This document shows positions 39,313 to 47,933 of a stretch of 64,000 nucleotides of DNA, in pieces. Every line of letters starts with the position of its first letter. Within the stretch, counting starts at the first letter, position 1. The stretch spans positions 158,980 to 222,979 of the forward strand of contig NZ_WJIF01000007.1 in the NCBI RefSeq assembly GCF_009647605.1, read 5' to 3'. The position numbers and the translations under genes were made by a program. Under the pieces are notes generated by a model that saw only the letters and a list, made by a program, of their open reading frames with translations, searched no databases and was not told where the DNA came from. This DNA comes from Agromyces agglutinans (lineage in GTDB: Bacteria; Actinomycetota; Actinomycetes; Actinomycetales; Microbacteriaceae).

Positions 39313-41991
39313 GTGGGCACCGACCAGCCTCGGACCGGCCGGAATCGATGGGTCTCGGTCCTGATCGGACTGCTCGTCACCGTGCTCGTGATCGCCGTCG
39401 CGGCCGCCGGCCTCGGCTGGTGGTCGGTGACCCGCTCGTTCCCGACGACGAGCGGCCAGGTCGATGTGCCGGGGCTGCGCGACTCCGTCACGGTGTCGCG
39501 CGACGACGCCGGGATCCCGAGCATCGTCGCCGAGAACGACCACGATCTCTTCTTCGCCCAGGGGTACGTGCACGCGCAGGACCGGTTCTGGGAGATGGAC
39601 TTCCGCCGCCATGTCACCGCGGGCCGGCTGGCGGAGCTGTTCGGCGAGTCGCAGGTCGCGACCGACGTCTTCATCCGCACGCTCGACTGGCGCGGCGTCG
39701 CCGAGGTCGAGTACACGATGCTCGACGAGGCGACGCGCGGCTACTACGACGCGTACGCCGAGGGCGTGAACGCCTACCTTGACGAGCGCAGCGGACTCGA
39801 CCTCTCGCTGGAGTACGGCGTGCTGGCCCTGCAGAACCCGGGGTACTCGCCCGAGCCGTGGACCGCGATCGACTCGATCGCCTGGTTGAAGGCGATGGCC
39901 TGGGACCTCCGGTCGAACCTCGAGGACGAGGTCGACCGGGCGATCCTCGCGGGCTCCCTGCCTCCTGAGGAGGTCGCGCGCCTGCATCCCGGCTTCGCGT
40001 TCGGCCGGATGCCGACGATCCTCGAGGGCGCCCCGGCCGCCGCGCCCGCTTCGGCCGGATCGGCGGTGCCGCTGGCGGCAGGAGCATCCGGCCCCGACGT
40101 GCTGCCCGGCGACGACGAGCTGCCCGGCGACGACGAGCTGCCCGGCGACGACGTGCTGCCCGGCGACGATGTGCTGCCCGGCTACGCGGGGGCCGTCGCC
40201 GCGCTCCGCGCGACGCTCGACGACCTGCCCGCGCTCATCGGCCCCGCCGGCAACGAGATCGGATCGAACTCGTGGGTGGTGTCCGGCTCACTCACCGGCA
40301 CCGGCAAGCCGCTGCTCGCCAACGATCCGCACCTCGGGCCGGCGATGCCCTCGATCTGGGCGCAGCAGGGGCTCGCCTGCGGCACCCTCGACGACGACTG
40401 CGGGTTCGACGTCGCCGGATACACGTTCGCCGGCCTGCCCGGCGTCGTGATCGGCCACAACCAGCGCATCGCGTGGGGCTTCACCAACCTGGGCCCCGAC
40501 GTGGCCGACCTGTACCTCGAGAAGGTCGACGGCGACACGTACGAGCTCGACGGCACCATGCAGCCGCTCACGCTCCGCGAGGAGGTCATCGAGGTCGCCG
40601 GCGGGTCGCCGCAGACGATCACCGTCCGTTCGACCGCCCGCGGGCCCCTGGTGACCGGCATCGGCGAGGACTTCGCCGAGGTGGCGGCCGGCTACCCCGC
40701 CGCGACGGGCATCGGCGAGGGCTCGTACGAGCTGTCCCTGCAGTGGACCGCGCTGACGCCCGGTACCACCGCCTCGGCGATCTTCACGCTCGACCGTGCG
40801 CAGACGTGGGACGAGTTCCGCGTCGCCGCCTCGCGGTTCTCGGTGCCGGCGCAGAACCTCGTCTACGCCGACGTCGACGGCAACATCGGCTACCAGGCGC
40901 CCGGCGCGATCCCGGTCCGCAAGGCCGGCGACGGCACCGTGCCGCTGCCAGGCTGGACCAGCGCGAACGGGTGGGACGGGCTCGTGCCCTTCGAACAGCT
41001 GCCGAGCGAGTTCAATCCGGCGCGCGGCTACATCGTCACCGCGAACAACGCCGTGACGGCCTCGGGGCCGTTCCTCACCGCCGACTGGGATCTCGGCTAC
41101 CGCGCCCAGGCGATCGACCGGCGCATCCAGGAGTTCGTCACGGCCGGCGAGCCGATGACCGCGGGCGACCTGGTCGACATCCAGCTCGACACCGCCGACG
41201 CCAACGCGGCGGCGTTCCTGCCCGTGATCGGCGAACTCTCGCTCGAGGGGGATGCCGCGAAGGGCCAGGCGCTGCTCGCCGACTGGGACGCGCGGGCCGA
41301 CGTCGACAGCCCGCAGGCGGCCTACTTCGCCGTCTTCTGGCGCACGCTGCTCGATCGCATGTTCCGCGACCTCCCCGACGGCACGCATCCCGCGGGCGGC
41401 GACCGGTGGTTCGGCGTCGTGGGGACGCTCCTCGGTGAGCCCGAGTCGACCTGGTGGACCGATCCCGATACCGGGGCGACGGGCCGCGACGCCGTGATCG
41501 CCGCCGCGCTCGAGGCCGCCTGGCGCGAGGCATCCGATCGCCTCGGCGACGATGCCGACCGGTGGCGGTGGGGCCGGCTGCACACGCTCACCCTCACGAA
41601 CCAGAGCTTCGGCGAGTCGGGCATCGCGCCGATCGAGTGGCTGTTCAACCGCGGTCCGTACGAACTCGGGGGCGGGTCGTCGATCGCGAACGCGATCGGT
41701 TGGGACGCGACGGAGGGCTACGACGTGCACTGGGTGCCGTCGATGCGGATGGTCGTCGACCTCGCCGACTTCGACCGGTCGCGCTGGGTGAACCTCACGG
41801 GTGCGTCTGGACACGCGTTCCACCCGCACTACGACGACCAGGCGCCGACCTGGCAGGACGGGAAGCTGTTGAGCTGGCCGTTCACGCGCGACGCCGTCGA
41901 CGAGGCCGCCGCCGACGTGCTGGTGCTGCACCCCGGGTCGTCGTCGGTCGAAGCACCGTCCGAAGCGCCGTCCGAAGCGCCGGCCGAGTAG
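39313..41991 (+). CDS. Penicillin acylase family (Ntn-hydrolase) protein, membrane-anchored
   Basis: 892 residues. The N-terminal membrane segment is at about 14-38, then the alpha-chain (DAGIPSIVAENDHDLFFAQGYVHAQDRFWEMDF), a linker with LPGDD tandem repeats and the beta-chain starting at the autocatalytic nucleophile Ser318 in IG/SNSWVVSG. LANDPHLG, GVVIGHN and the oxyanion/Asn region NNAV agree with the family, which covers beta-lactam, acyl-homoserine-lactone and cyclic-lipopeptide acylases. The GTG at 39313 has AAGGAG. The C-terminus is an APSE-type repeat. Substrate unknown; quorum quenching is possible but unproven. Confidence 0.9.
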   Translation: MGTDQPRTGRNRWVSVLIGLLVTVLVIAVAAAGLGWWSVTRSFPTTSGQVDVPGLRDSVTVSRDDAGIPSIVAENDHDLFFAQGYVHAQDRFWEMDFRRHVTAGRLAELFGESQVATDVFIRTLDWRGVAEVEYTMLDEATRGYYDAYAEGVNAYLDERSGLDLSLEYGVLALQNPGYSPEPWTAIDSIAWLKAMAWDLRSNLEDEVDRAILAGSLPPEEVARLHPGFAFGRMPTILEGAPAAAPASAGSAVPLAAGASGPDVLPGDDELPGDDELPGDDVLPGDDVLPGYAGAVAALRATLDDLPALIGPAGNEIGSNSWVVSGSLTGTGKPLLANDPHLGPAMPSIWAQQGLACGTLDDDCGFDVAGYTFAGLPGVVIGHNQRIAWGFTNLGPDVADLYLEKVDGDTYELDGTMQPLTLREEVIEVAGGSPQTITVRSTARGPLVTGIGEDFAEVAAGYPAATGIGEGSYELSLQWTALTPGTTASAIFTLDRAQTWDEFRVAASRFSVPAQNLVYADVDGNIGYQAPGAIPVRKAGDGTVPLPGWTSANGWDGLVPFEQLPSEFNPARGYIVTANNAVTASGPFLTADWDLGYRAQAIDRRIQEFVTAGEPMTAGDLVDIQLDTADANAAAFLPVIGELSLEGDAAKGQALLADWDARADVDSPQAAYFAVFWRTLLDRMFRDLPDGTHPAGGDRWFGVVGTLLGEPESTWWTDPDTGATGRDAVIAAALEAAWREASDRLGDDADRWRWGRLHTLTLTNQSFGESGIAPIEWLFNRGPYELGGGSSIANAIGWDATEGYDVHWVPSMRMVVDLADFDRSRWVNLTGASGHAFHPHYDDQAPTWQDGKLLSWPFTRDAVDEAAADVLVLHPGSSSVEAPSEAPSEAPAE
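40099..40182. repeat. 18-bp tandem repeat, 4.7 copies, in the acylase linker
   Basis: Units begin at 40099, 40117, 40135, 40153 and 40171 (the last partial), each of the form g(t/a)gctgcccggcgacga(c/t), encoding VLPGDD or ELPGDD. They lie between the alpha- and beta-chain regions. Confidence 0.95.
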
Positions 41992-41996
41992 CCGCC

Positions 41997-42070
41997 GGTC
42001 GAGGAGCGACGAAGGAGCCTATCGCGACCACGTCACCGGGTCTCGATACGGCGCTTCGCGCCTACTCGAC
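41997..42070. repeat. REP-like inverted pair between the acylase gene and gltA
   Basis: Two ~33-bp imperfect inverse copies: 41997-42029 begins ggtcgaggagcg, and 42038-42070 ends cctactcgac. The second has an internal ggcg/cgcc stem with loop cttcg. The region lies between convergent genes. It resembles the short dispersed palindromes I recall from other Microbacteriaceae, but I see no other copy in this window. Confidence 0.55.
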
Positions 42071-42103
42071 GCCGGAGCGAGCGCCGCGCGCCCGCTCGAG
42101 CGA

Positions 42104-43414
42104 CTACGCGCCCGGGTAGCGCCGCTCGGCCTCGCCGATGTACAGCTGCTGCGGGCGGCCGATCTTCGTCTGCGGGTCGAGGTTCATCTCGCGCCAGTGC
42201 GCGATCCAGCCGGGCAGCCGGCCGATGGCGAACAGCACGGTGAACATGCGCGTCGGGAAGCCCATGGCCTTGTAGATGACGCCGGTGTAGAAGTCCACGT
42301 TCGGGTAGAGCCGACGCTCGCGGAAGTAGTCGTCTTCGAGCGCGAACTGCTCGAGCTCCTTGGCGATGTCGAGGAGTGGGTCGTTCACGCCGAGGCCGTC
42401 GAGCACGGCATCGGCCGACTGCTTGACGATCTTCGCGCGCGGGTCGTAGTTCTTGTACACCCGGTGGCCGAAGCCCATCAGCTTGACGCCGTCTTCCTTG
42501 CGCTTGACGCGCTCGACGAACTTGCCGACGCCCTCGCCCGACTCCTGGATGCGGGCGAGCATCTGCAGCACGGCCTCGTTGGCGCCGCCGTGCAGCGGGC
42601 CCGAGAGCGCCTGGATGCCGGCCGAGATCGACGCGTACAGGTTCGCGCCGGTCGAGCCGACCAGGCGCACGGTCGAGGTCGACGCGTTCTGCTCGTGGTC
42701 CTCGTGCAGGATCAGCAGCCGGTCGAGCGCCCGCGCGAGCGTCGGGTCGATCTCGTACGGCTCCGCCAGGTTGCCGAAGTTCAGGCGGAGGAAGTTCTCG
42801 ACGAACGAGAGCGAGTTGTCGGGGTAGAGGAAGGCCTGCCCGATGCTCTTCTTGTGCGCGTAGGCGGCGATGACGGGGAGCTTCGCGAGCAGCCGGATCG
42901 TCGTGAGTTCCACGTCGTCGGGGTCGTGCGGGTCGGACGAGTCCTCGTAGTAGGTCGACAGCGCCGACACCGCGCTCGAGAGCACGGCCATCGGGTGCGC
43001 CGTGTGCGGCAGCGCCGAGAAGAAGCGCTTCAGGTCTTCGTGCAGCAGCGTGTGGCGACGGATCTTCTCGTCGAACTCGCCGAGCTGGTCGGCGGTCGGC
43101 AGCTCGCCGTAGATGAGCAGCCACGCGACCTCGAGGTACGTCGAGTTCTGGGCCAGCTGCTCGATCGGGTAGCCGCGGTAGCGGAGGATGCCCTGCTCGC
43201 CGTCGATGTAGGTGATCGCCGACCGCGTCGATGCGGTGTTGACGAAGCCGTAGTCGAGGCCCGTGAACCCGGTCTGCCGCGTGAGCGTCGACAGGTCGAG
43301 GCTCGAGTTGCCGTCTGCGGCGGTGCGGATGGGGAACTCGGCGGTGCCGCCCGGGAAATTCAGGGTCGCGGCGAGGGAGTCCTGCCCTTCCGCGGGGTTC
43401 ACGACGTCGCTCAC
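42104..43414 (-). CDS. gltA: Citrate synthase (type II)
   Basis: A 436-residue TCA-cycle enzyme condensing acetyl-CoA with oxaloacetate. Catalytic His in PLHGGANE, His in GFGHRVYKNYDPRA and Asp in NVDFYTG are present. The N-terminal beta-domain TLNFPGGTAEFPI and the length are typical of hexameric bacterial enzymes. The GTG at 43414 is preferred to upstream in-frame starts because AGGAGG lies six bases before it. A TAGGCT box about 75 bp upstream is the likely promoter. Confidence 0.96.
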   Translation of the reverse strand: MSDVVNPAEGQDSLAATLNFPGGTAEFPIRTAADGNSSLDLSTLTRQTGFTGLDYGFVNTASTRSAITYIDGEQGILRYRGYPIEQLAQNSTYLEVAWLLIYGELPTADQLGEFDEKIRRHTLLHEDLKRFFSALPHTAHPMAVLSSAVSALSTYYEDSSDPHDPDDVELTTIRLLAKLPVIAAYAHKKSIGQAFLYPDNSLSFVENFLRLNFGNLAEPYEIDPTLARALDRLLILHEDHEQNASTSTVRLVGSTGANLYASISAGIQALSGPLHGGANEAVLQMLARIQESGEGVGKFVERVKRKEDGVKLMGFGHRVYKNYDPRAKIVKQSADAVLDGLGVNDPLLDIAKELEQFALEDDYFRERRLYPNVDFYTGVIYKAMGFPTRMFTVLFAIGRLPGWIAHWREMNLDPQTKIGRPQQLYIGEAERRYPGA

Positions 43415-43488
43415 GGCGCCTCCTGTGATCGTCACTTGCGCGGTCACCTTCTCCTGCCGGGCGCCGGTCGGCGCCATCGGCCCACTAC

Positions 43489-43494
43489 AGCCTA
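43489..43494 (-). promoter_or_regulatory. gltA: -10 box (TAGGCT) of gltA
   Basis: On the minus strand predicts a start near 43482 and a leader of about 68 nt. The same hexamer serves typA and the DEAD-box helicase. Confidence 0.45.
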
Positions 43495-43570
43495 GACGCG
43501 ACCCGGACACACTGTGGCATCCACCAAGCCGAACGGGCTTCCGTTGAGCGTGCGCACAGCCGGCGCGGAT

Positions 43571-44689
43571 TCAGGCGGTCGCGTCGGTCAGGCGACGAGC
43601 GGCGGATGCCACGCGCTCGTCGGTCGCGGTGAGCGAGAGCCGCACGTGCTGCGGGAAATGCACGCCGTAGAAATGCCCGGGGCCCGCGACGATGCCGAGG
43701 TCGGCGAGCCGGCCGATCGACTCCCACGCGTCGCGACCCTCGGTCGCCCAGAGGTAGAGCCCCGCCTCGCTGTGGTCGATGCGGAAGCCCGCCGCCTCGA
43801 GCGCGGGCTTCAGCACGTCGCGCCGGGCCCGGTACCTGGCCTTCTGCGCGGCGACATGGGCGTCGTCGGCGAGCGCGGCCACCATCGCGGCCTGCAGCGG
43901 CGCCGGGAGCATGAGCCCGGCGTGCTTGCGCACGGTGGTGAGCTGGTCGATGAGCAGCCCGCACCCGGCGATGAACGCGGCGCGATACCCAGCGAGGTTC
44001 GACTGCTTGCTGAGGGAGTAGACGGCGAGGGTGTCACGGCGATCGGCGCCGCTCACGCGTGGATCGAGGATGCTCGGCACCGGCTCCGTGTTCCACGGCG
44101 CCTCCCACCCGAGTTCGGCGTAGCACTCGTCGCTGACGATGACGGCGCCGAGCTCGCGAGCCCGCGACTGCGCCGCACGGAGGTCGTCGACGTCGAGCAC
44201 GCGCCCGTCGGGGTTGCCGGGGCTGTTCAGCCAGACCAGCTTCGTCGCGGCCGGCCACTCGGCCGGGTCGTCGGAGGCGAACGCCTCCGCGCCGGCGATG
44301 GTCGCACCGATCGCGTAGGTGGGATAGGCCGCGCGGGGATGCACGACCACGTCTCCTTCGCCGACGCCGAGCATCAGCGGCAGCAGCGCGACCAGTTCCT
44401 TGGATCCGATGGTCGGCAGCACGTTGCGTTCGCTCAGGCCGGTGCCGACCACGCCGCGACGCCGCTCGTACCAGGCGACGATGGCGCGCCGCAGTTCGGG
44501 CGTGCCGACGGTCTGCGGGTAGGCGTGGGCGTCGGTCGCGGCCGCCAGCGCCTCGCGGATGATCCGCGGCGTCTCGTCGACGGGTGAGCCGATCGAGAGG
44601 TCGACGACGCCGTCGGGATGCTCGGCGGCGCGCGCCCGGTACGGGTCCATCAGGTCCCACGGGTAGTCGGGCAGCGGCCCCAGCCCCAT
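43571..44689 (-). CDS. dapC: Succinyldiaminopimelate transaminase DapC
   Basis: A 372-residue class I/II PLP aminotransferase. IGSPVDETP, WLNSPGNPDGRVL, IVSDECYAELGWE and SLSKQSNLAGYRAAF (PLP Lys) match the actinobacterial DapC subgroup, which uses glutamate to aminate succinyl-2-amino-6-oxopimelate. It lies 57 bp downstream of ferredoxin on the same strand, the same pair as fdxC-Rv1178 in M. tuberculosis. With dapE and dapD it completes three consecutive succinylase-pathway steps in the window. Confidence 0.92.
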   Translation of the reverse strand: MGLGPLPDYPWDLMDPYRARAAEHPDGVVDLSIGSPVDETPRIIREALAAATDAHAYPQTVGTPELRRAIVAWYERRRGVVGTGLSERNVLPTIGSKELVALLPLMLGVGEGDVVVHPRAAYPTYAIGATIAGAEAFASDDPAEWPAATKLVWLNSPGNPDGRVLDVDDLRAAQSRARELGAVIVSDECYAELGWEAPWNTEPVPSILDPRVSGADRRDTLAVYSLSKQSNLAGYRAAFIAGCGLLIDQLTTVRKHAGLMLPAPLQAAMVAALADDAHVAAQKARYRARRDVLKPALEAAGFRIDHSEAGLYLWATEGRDAWESIGRLADLGIVAGPGHFYGVHFPQHVRLSLTATDERVASAARRLTDATA

Positions 44690-44746
44690 CGTCAGCTCCG
44701 CCCGGTCGTCGCCGCGGCCGCGCGGGCCGCCACCGAGGGCGCCACG

Positions 44747-45067
44747 TCAGTGCGCCTGCGGCGGAAGGGCGGCGATGATCGGGTGGTCGTGCGCGATCAC
44801 GCCGACCTTCGCGGCGCCGCCGGGCGAGCCGATCTCGTCGAAGAACTCGACGTTCGCCTTGTAGTAGTCGGCCCACTCGTCGGGCAGGTCGTCTTCGTAG
44901 TAGATCGCCTCGACCGGGCAGACGGGCTCGCAGGCCCCGCAGTCGACGCACTCGTCGGGGTGGATGTAGAGCGAGCGCTCACCCTCGTAGATGCAGTCGA
45001 CGGGACACTCGTCGATGCACGCACGGTCTTTGACGTCGACACACGGGAGGGCGATGACATAGGTCAC
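44747..45067 (-). CDS. 7Fe (3Fe-4S/4Fe-4S) ferredoxin, FdxA/FdxC type
   Basis: 106 residues. Cys9, Cys17 and Cys50 match the 3Fe-4S ligands and Cys21, Cys40, Cys43 and Cys46 the 4Fe-4S ligands of seven-iron ferredoxins, with Cys25 extra. The acidic C-terminal extension ([21 protein letters not shown]) is typical of actinobacterial members. It is a low-potential cytosolic electron carrier. The GTG at 45067 has GAAGGGA upstream. Confidence 0.96.
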   Translation of the reverse strand: MTYVIALPCVDVKDRACIDECPVDCIYEGERSLYIHPDECVDCGACEPVCPVEAIYYEDDLPDEWADYYKANVEFFDEIGSPGGAAKVGVIAHDHPIIAALPPQAH

Positions 45068-45107
45068 GGTGGGCGCTGTCCCTTCGAGAACGCTTGGGGT
45101 CGTGCCC

Positions 45108-45113
45108 AGTCTA
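45108..45113 (-). promoter_or_regulatory. -10 box (TAGACT) of the ferredoxin-dapC unit
   Basis: On the minus strand predicts a start near 45101 and a 34-nt leader with a ribosome site. It lies inside the 3' end of the upstream membrane-protein gene. Confidence 0.45.
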
Positions 45114-45542
45114 TGCCGCGGCCGAACCGTCGGCAGCCGCGTGCGACGTCGTGCGACGCCGGTCGGGCAATGACGGCCAGGCGACGACGAGCACGCCGAT
45201 GACGGCGGGCGCGATCGTCCAGATCGTGCCCTCGATGGTCGCGGGGATGAGCACCGAGCCTCCGATGCCCGGCAGCGAGAGCAGCGCGACCGAGGCGATG
45301 ACGCCGATCGCGGCGGCGCCGGCGGCCCACCGGCCGGGCAGGAGCAGGCGGATGCCGACGAGCAGGGCCGCCACGCCGATGAGCGCGGCGACGAGCCCCC
45401 ACGGGATCACGACCTCGCCGAGGCGCAGGCTGTGCCGGTGGCCGATCGTGCCGACCGATCCGTAGAGCGCGCCGGCGAGGAACGTCAGCAGCGCCACGAC
45501 GACGCGGTTGCGGCCGGCATCGGCTGACCCGTACCCGCTCAC
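45111..45542 (-). CDS. Four-helix membrane protein, function unknown
   Basis: 143 residues with four hydrophobic segments (starting around [44 protein letters not shown] and [18 protein letters not shown]). The N-terminal part [13 protein letters not shown] recalls the uncharacterised actinobacterial DUF6113 group, but I am not certain. The GTG start overlaps the stop of the lipoprotein gene (GTGA), so the two are translated together. Confidence 0.78.
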   Translation of the reverse strand: MSGYGSADAGRNRVVVALLTFLAGALYGSVGTIGHRHSLRLGEVVIPWGLVAALIGVAALLVGIRLLLPGRWAAGAAAIGVIASVALLSLPGIGGSVLIPATIEGTIWTIAPAVIGVLVVAWPSLPDRRRTTSHAAADGSAAA

Positions 45543-45991
45543 GGCGCCGGCGTCACGGTGTACGAGAGGGCGTCGGCATCGCCCGCCACGAGCACCAGAT
45601 AGGTGCCGTTCGAGAAGATCTGCGCGCCGAGGTCGGCGCCCTCGAACGCTGTCTCCTTCGCGAACCCGGCCGCTTCGAGCGCGGCGGCGGCCTCGGCTGC
45701 GGCATCGGCGGCATCCGTGGACGGATCGATCGTCACGATCCAGCCCTCGGCGCCGCCCGCGCCGCCCGAGAACGTGATCGACCCCTCGATCAAGGGCACC
45801 TCGGCCGGGAACCCCTCTGGCAGTTCGCCGCCGAGGTTCACCTCACCGCCGGTGGCACCCTCGATGGCCTCCTCGACGCCCTGCTCGGCAGCCTCGAACG
45901 GGTTGAAGAAGCACCCCGTCAGGAGGGTCGCGCTGAAGCCCGCGACCACGAGGGCGGACACGGCTCGGCCGCGGGAACGCACAGTCGGCAT
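45539..45991 (-). CDS. Small lipoprotein, function unknown
   Basis: 150 residues with a signal peptide and lipobox LLTGC at Cys27, then an acidic mature domain (GGEVNLGGELPEGFPAEVPLIEG) and a beta-rich C-terminal half. The mature part is very acidic. The ATG at 45991 is seven bases after TAGACT (leaderless). It is coupled to the following membrane protein. Confidence 0.82.
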   Translation of the reverse strand: MPTVRSRGRAVSALVVAGFSATLLTGCFFNPFEAAEQGVEEAIEGATGGEVNLGGELPEGFPAEVPLIEGSITFSGGAGGAEGWIVTIDPSTDAADAAAEAAAALEAAGFAKETAFEGADLGAQIFSNGTYLVLVAGDADALSYTVTPAP

Positions 45992-45997
45992 GGGCCG

Positions 45998-46003
45998 AGT
46001 CTA
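45998..46003 (-). promoter_or_regulatory. -10 box (TAGACT), leaderless lipoprotein start
   Basis: On the minus strand TAGACT ends seven bases before the ATG at 45991. Confidence 0.6.
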
Positions 46004-46031
46004 CCGAGCGCGCCCGCAGGCGGCCATGGCG

Positions 46032-46037
46032 TAGCGT
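46032..46037 (+). promoter_or_regulatory. -10 box (TAGCGT) of the enoyl-CoA hydratase gene
   Basis: Predicts a start near 46044 and a leader of about 40 nt with GGAGAGGA before the ATG. Confidence 0.4.
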
Positions 46038-46083
46038 GAGGCGGGGTCGCGCAGGTGCGACCGCGACATGGAGAGGACGGACG

Positions 46084-46917
46084 ATGACCGAGCAGCCCCC
46101 CGCCCCCGAACAGGCCCCCGTGGAGCAGCCGGCCGTGCGCGTCGAGCGCGACGGCGGCATCGCCACGGTCGTGATCGACCGCCCGAAGAGCCTCAACGCC
46201 CTCTCGCCCGAGGTGCTCGGCAGCCTCGAAGCCGCGTTCGCGGAGCTCGCGGGCGAAGCCGGCCGCACCGACGGTGTGACGGGCGTCATCCTCGTCGGGG
46301 CCGGCGGCCGGGCGTTCGTCGCCGGCGCCGACATCCGCGGCATGGTCGGCCTCTCCGCCGATGGCGGCGCCGAGTCGGCGCGCCTCGGCCACCGCGTCGC
46401 GGCCGCGATCGAGGCACTGCCCGTGCCCGTGATCGCCTGCGTCGACGGGTTCGCGCTCGGCGGCGGGCTCGAACTCGCGCTCGCGTGCGACGTCATCTAC
46501 GCGACGGATGCCTCGCGCTTCGGCCAGCCCGAGGTGCGACTCGGCCTCATCCCCGGCTTCGGTGGCACCGTCCGTCTGCCGAGGGTCGTCGGCCCGGCGC
46601 TCGCGAAGGAGCTCATCTACACCGGTCGCCAGCTCGGTGCCGAGGAGGCGGCCGCGGCCGGGATCGTGACTCGGCGCTTCGCCGACCGCGAGGCGCTGCT
46701 CGCGGGCGCGCGCGAGACGCTCGAGCTCATCGCGACCAACTCCCCCGCGGCCGTGGGCCTCGCCAAGCGAGTGCTCGTCGCGGCATCCGGTACGCCGACG
46801 GCGACGGCCGTCGAGCTCGAGATCGAGGGATTCCGCGACGCGTTCCGCACGGCCGATCACGTCGAGGGCGTCGCCGCGTTCCTCGAGAAGCGCGAACCGC
46901 GCTTCACGGGCGACTGA
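46084..46917 (+). CDS. Enoyl-CoA hydratase/isomerase (crotonase) family enzyme
   Basis: 277 residues. Oxyanion-hole motifs AFVAGADIRGM and FALGGGLELALACD are clear. Both acid/base glutamates of hydratases are kept, in GQPEVRLGLIPGFGGT and LAKELIYTG, so hydration of 2-trans-enoyl-CoA is likely. The first ~18 residues are a Pro/Glu/Gln-rich extension. It stands alone, divergent from the lipoprotein gene, without other beta-oxidation genes nearby. Confidence 0.93.
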   Translation: MTEQPPAPEQAPVEQPAVRVERDGGIATVVIDRPKSLNALSPEVLGSLEAAFAELAGEAGRTDGVTGVILVGAGGRAFVAGADIRGMVGLSADGGAESARLGHRVAAAIEALPVPVIACVDGFALGGGLELALACDVIYATDASRFGQPEVRLGLIPGFGGTVRLPRVVGPALAKELIYTGRQLGAEEAAAAGIVTRRFADREALLAGARETLELIATNSPAAVGLAKRVLVAASGTPTATAVELEIEGFRDAFRTADHVEGVAAFLEKREPRFTGD

Positions 46918-46937
46918 CGGGCGCCGCCCCGCTTCGG

Positions 46938-47714
46938 TTATCCGAGGCGGGCGTGCAGCCAGGCCATGCCGTCGAAGCGCACGCCGTCGGCCCGGAACAT
47001 CTCGAGGTGCAGGTGCGGCCCGGTCGACTGCCCGGTGGTGCCGACGAGGCCGATCTGCTGGCCCGCGGTGACCGACTGGCCGACGCTCACGGCGAGCGAC
47101 CCGAACTGCATGTGCGCGTACGAACTCGTGACGAGCTCGCCGTCGATGTTGTGCTGGATCTCGACGTTGACGCCGAGTCCGCCGCCGTTCTCGGTCGCGA
47201 GCACGACCACGCCGTCGGCGATCGAGAGCACCGGGCTGCCGTTGCCCGGGGTGAAGTCGACGCCGTCGTGGTAGGTCGAGCAGCCCGCGCAGGGCGCCGA
47301 GCGCGGGCCGAAGCCCGAGCTGGTGCGCGACGGGTCGACCACCGGCCAGACCACGAGATCCGACTTCAGCAGCGATACCTCGCCGAGACCGGCGACGCTC
47401 GACTGGATCGGCGGCGGAGCCACCTCGACCGAGTACGCGTCCGTGGGCATCGTCGCCGCGAGGGCTTCCTCGGGGATGTCGAGGTGCTGGGCCGCGAGGA
47501 TCACGTCTTCGACAGGGGCCGGGGCGTAGATGTCCGCGACCGGCTCCTGCGCCGTCGCGGTGACGGCGAGGGCGGGCACGCTCGTGACGAACAGCATGCC
47601 GCCCGCGAAGGTCATCGCGAGGGCGGCGTAGGCGTCGCGCGGCTGGAGCCGGCGGATACGGGCGGGGCGGGGCATCGCGGCCGCCTTGCGGCGGCCGTGC
47701 AGGCTGGAGCTCAT
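46938..47714 (-). CDS. Secreted M23-family peptidoglycan endopeptidase
   Basis: 258 residues: a basic N-terminus, a membrane/signal segment around YAALAMTFAGGMLFVTSVPALA, a ~90-residue linker and a LytM domain with H-x3-D in TYHDGVDFTPG and HLHLE, all zinc ligands present. GFGPRSAPCAGCSTYHDG has a Cys pair. Predicted to cut peptide cross-links outside the cell. The start (ATG 47714) lacks a ribosome site; an ATG at 47675 is possible. A direct repeat resembling response-regulator sites lies upstream. Confidence 0.88.
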   Translation of the reverse strand: MSSSLHGRRKAAAMPRPARIRRLQPRDAYAALAMTFAGGMLFVTSVPALAVTATAQEPVADIYAPAPVEDVILAAQHLDIPEEALAATMPTDAYSVEVAPPPIQSSVAGLGEVSLLKSDLVVWPVVDPSRTSSGFGPRSAPCAGCSTYHDGVDFTPGNGSPVLSIADGVVVLATENGGGLGVNVEIQHNIDGELVTSSYAHMQFGSLAVSVGQSVTAGQQIGLVGTTGQSTGPHLHLEMFRADGVRFDGMAWLHARLG

Positions 47715-47781
47715 ATGGGGAAGGCGTCGGGGGTCGGGGGCGTCCGCGACGCGACCGGGGGAACGCGGTTGATCACGAAGC

Positions 47782-47800
47782 GGTAACGGACTCGGCAACG
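47782..47800 (-). promoter_or_regulatory. Direct repeat upstream of the M23 gene, possible MtrA-type site
   Basis: ggtaacg at 47782-47788 and ggcaacg at 47794-47800 are spaced 12 bp. MtrA regulates cell-wall hydrolases in related actinobacteria through GTAAC-like direct repeats; the assignment here is a guess from context. Confidence 0.25.
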
Positions 47801-47899
47801 GTACGCACCGAGGCTGGGAAGAACCTCCTCACGACATGGGGATTCCATGCATGCGGATGCTTCGGCGCGCGGCAGCCGGTTCGATCGCCCTCTGAACGA

Positions 47900-47933
47900 C
47901 GGATGCCCCGCGCCGATCAGCGCGAGGCATCCG
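47900..47933 (-). terminator. Terminator downstream of typA, built from GGATGCC arms
   Basis: Arms cggatgcc (47900-47907) and ggcatccg (47926-47933) pair perfectly, with an inner cgcg/cgcg stem. It lies 17 bp after the typA stop and has no T-tract. Confidence 0.65.

Noticed and set aside
39313..41991. Assigning the acylase specifically as a penicillin or AHL acylase
   Set aside because: The family is broad and specificity residues cannot be read reliably without alignment, so only the family is called.
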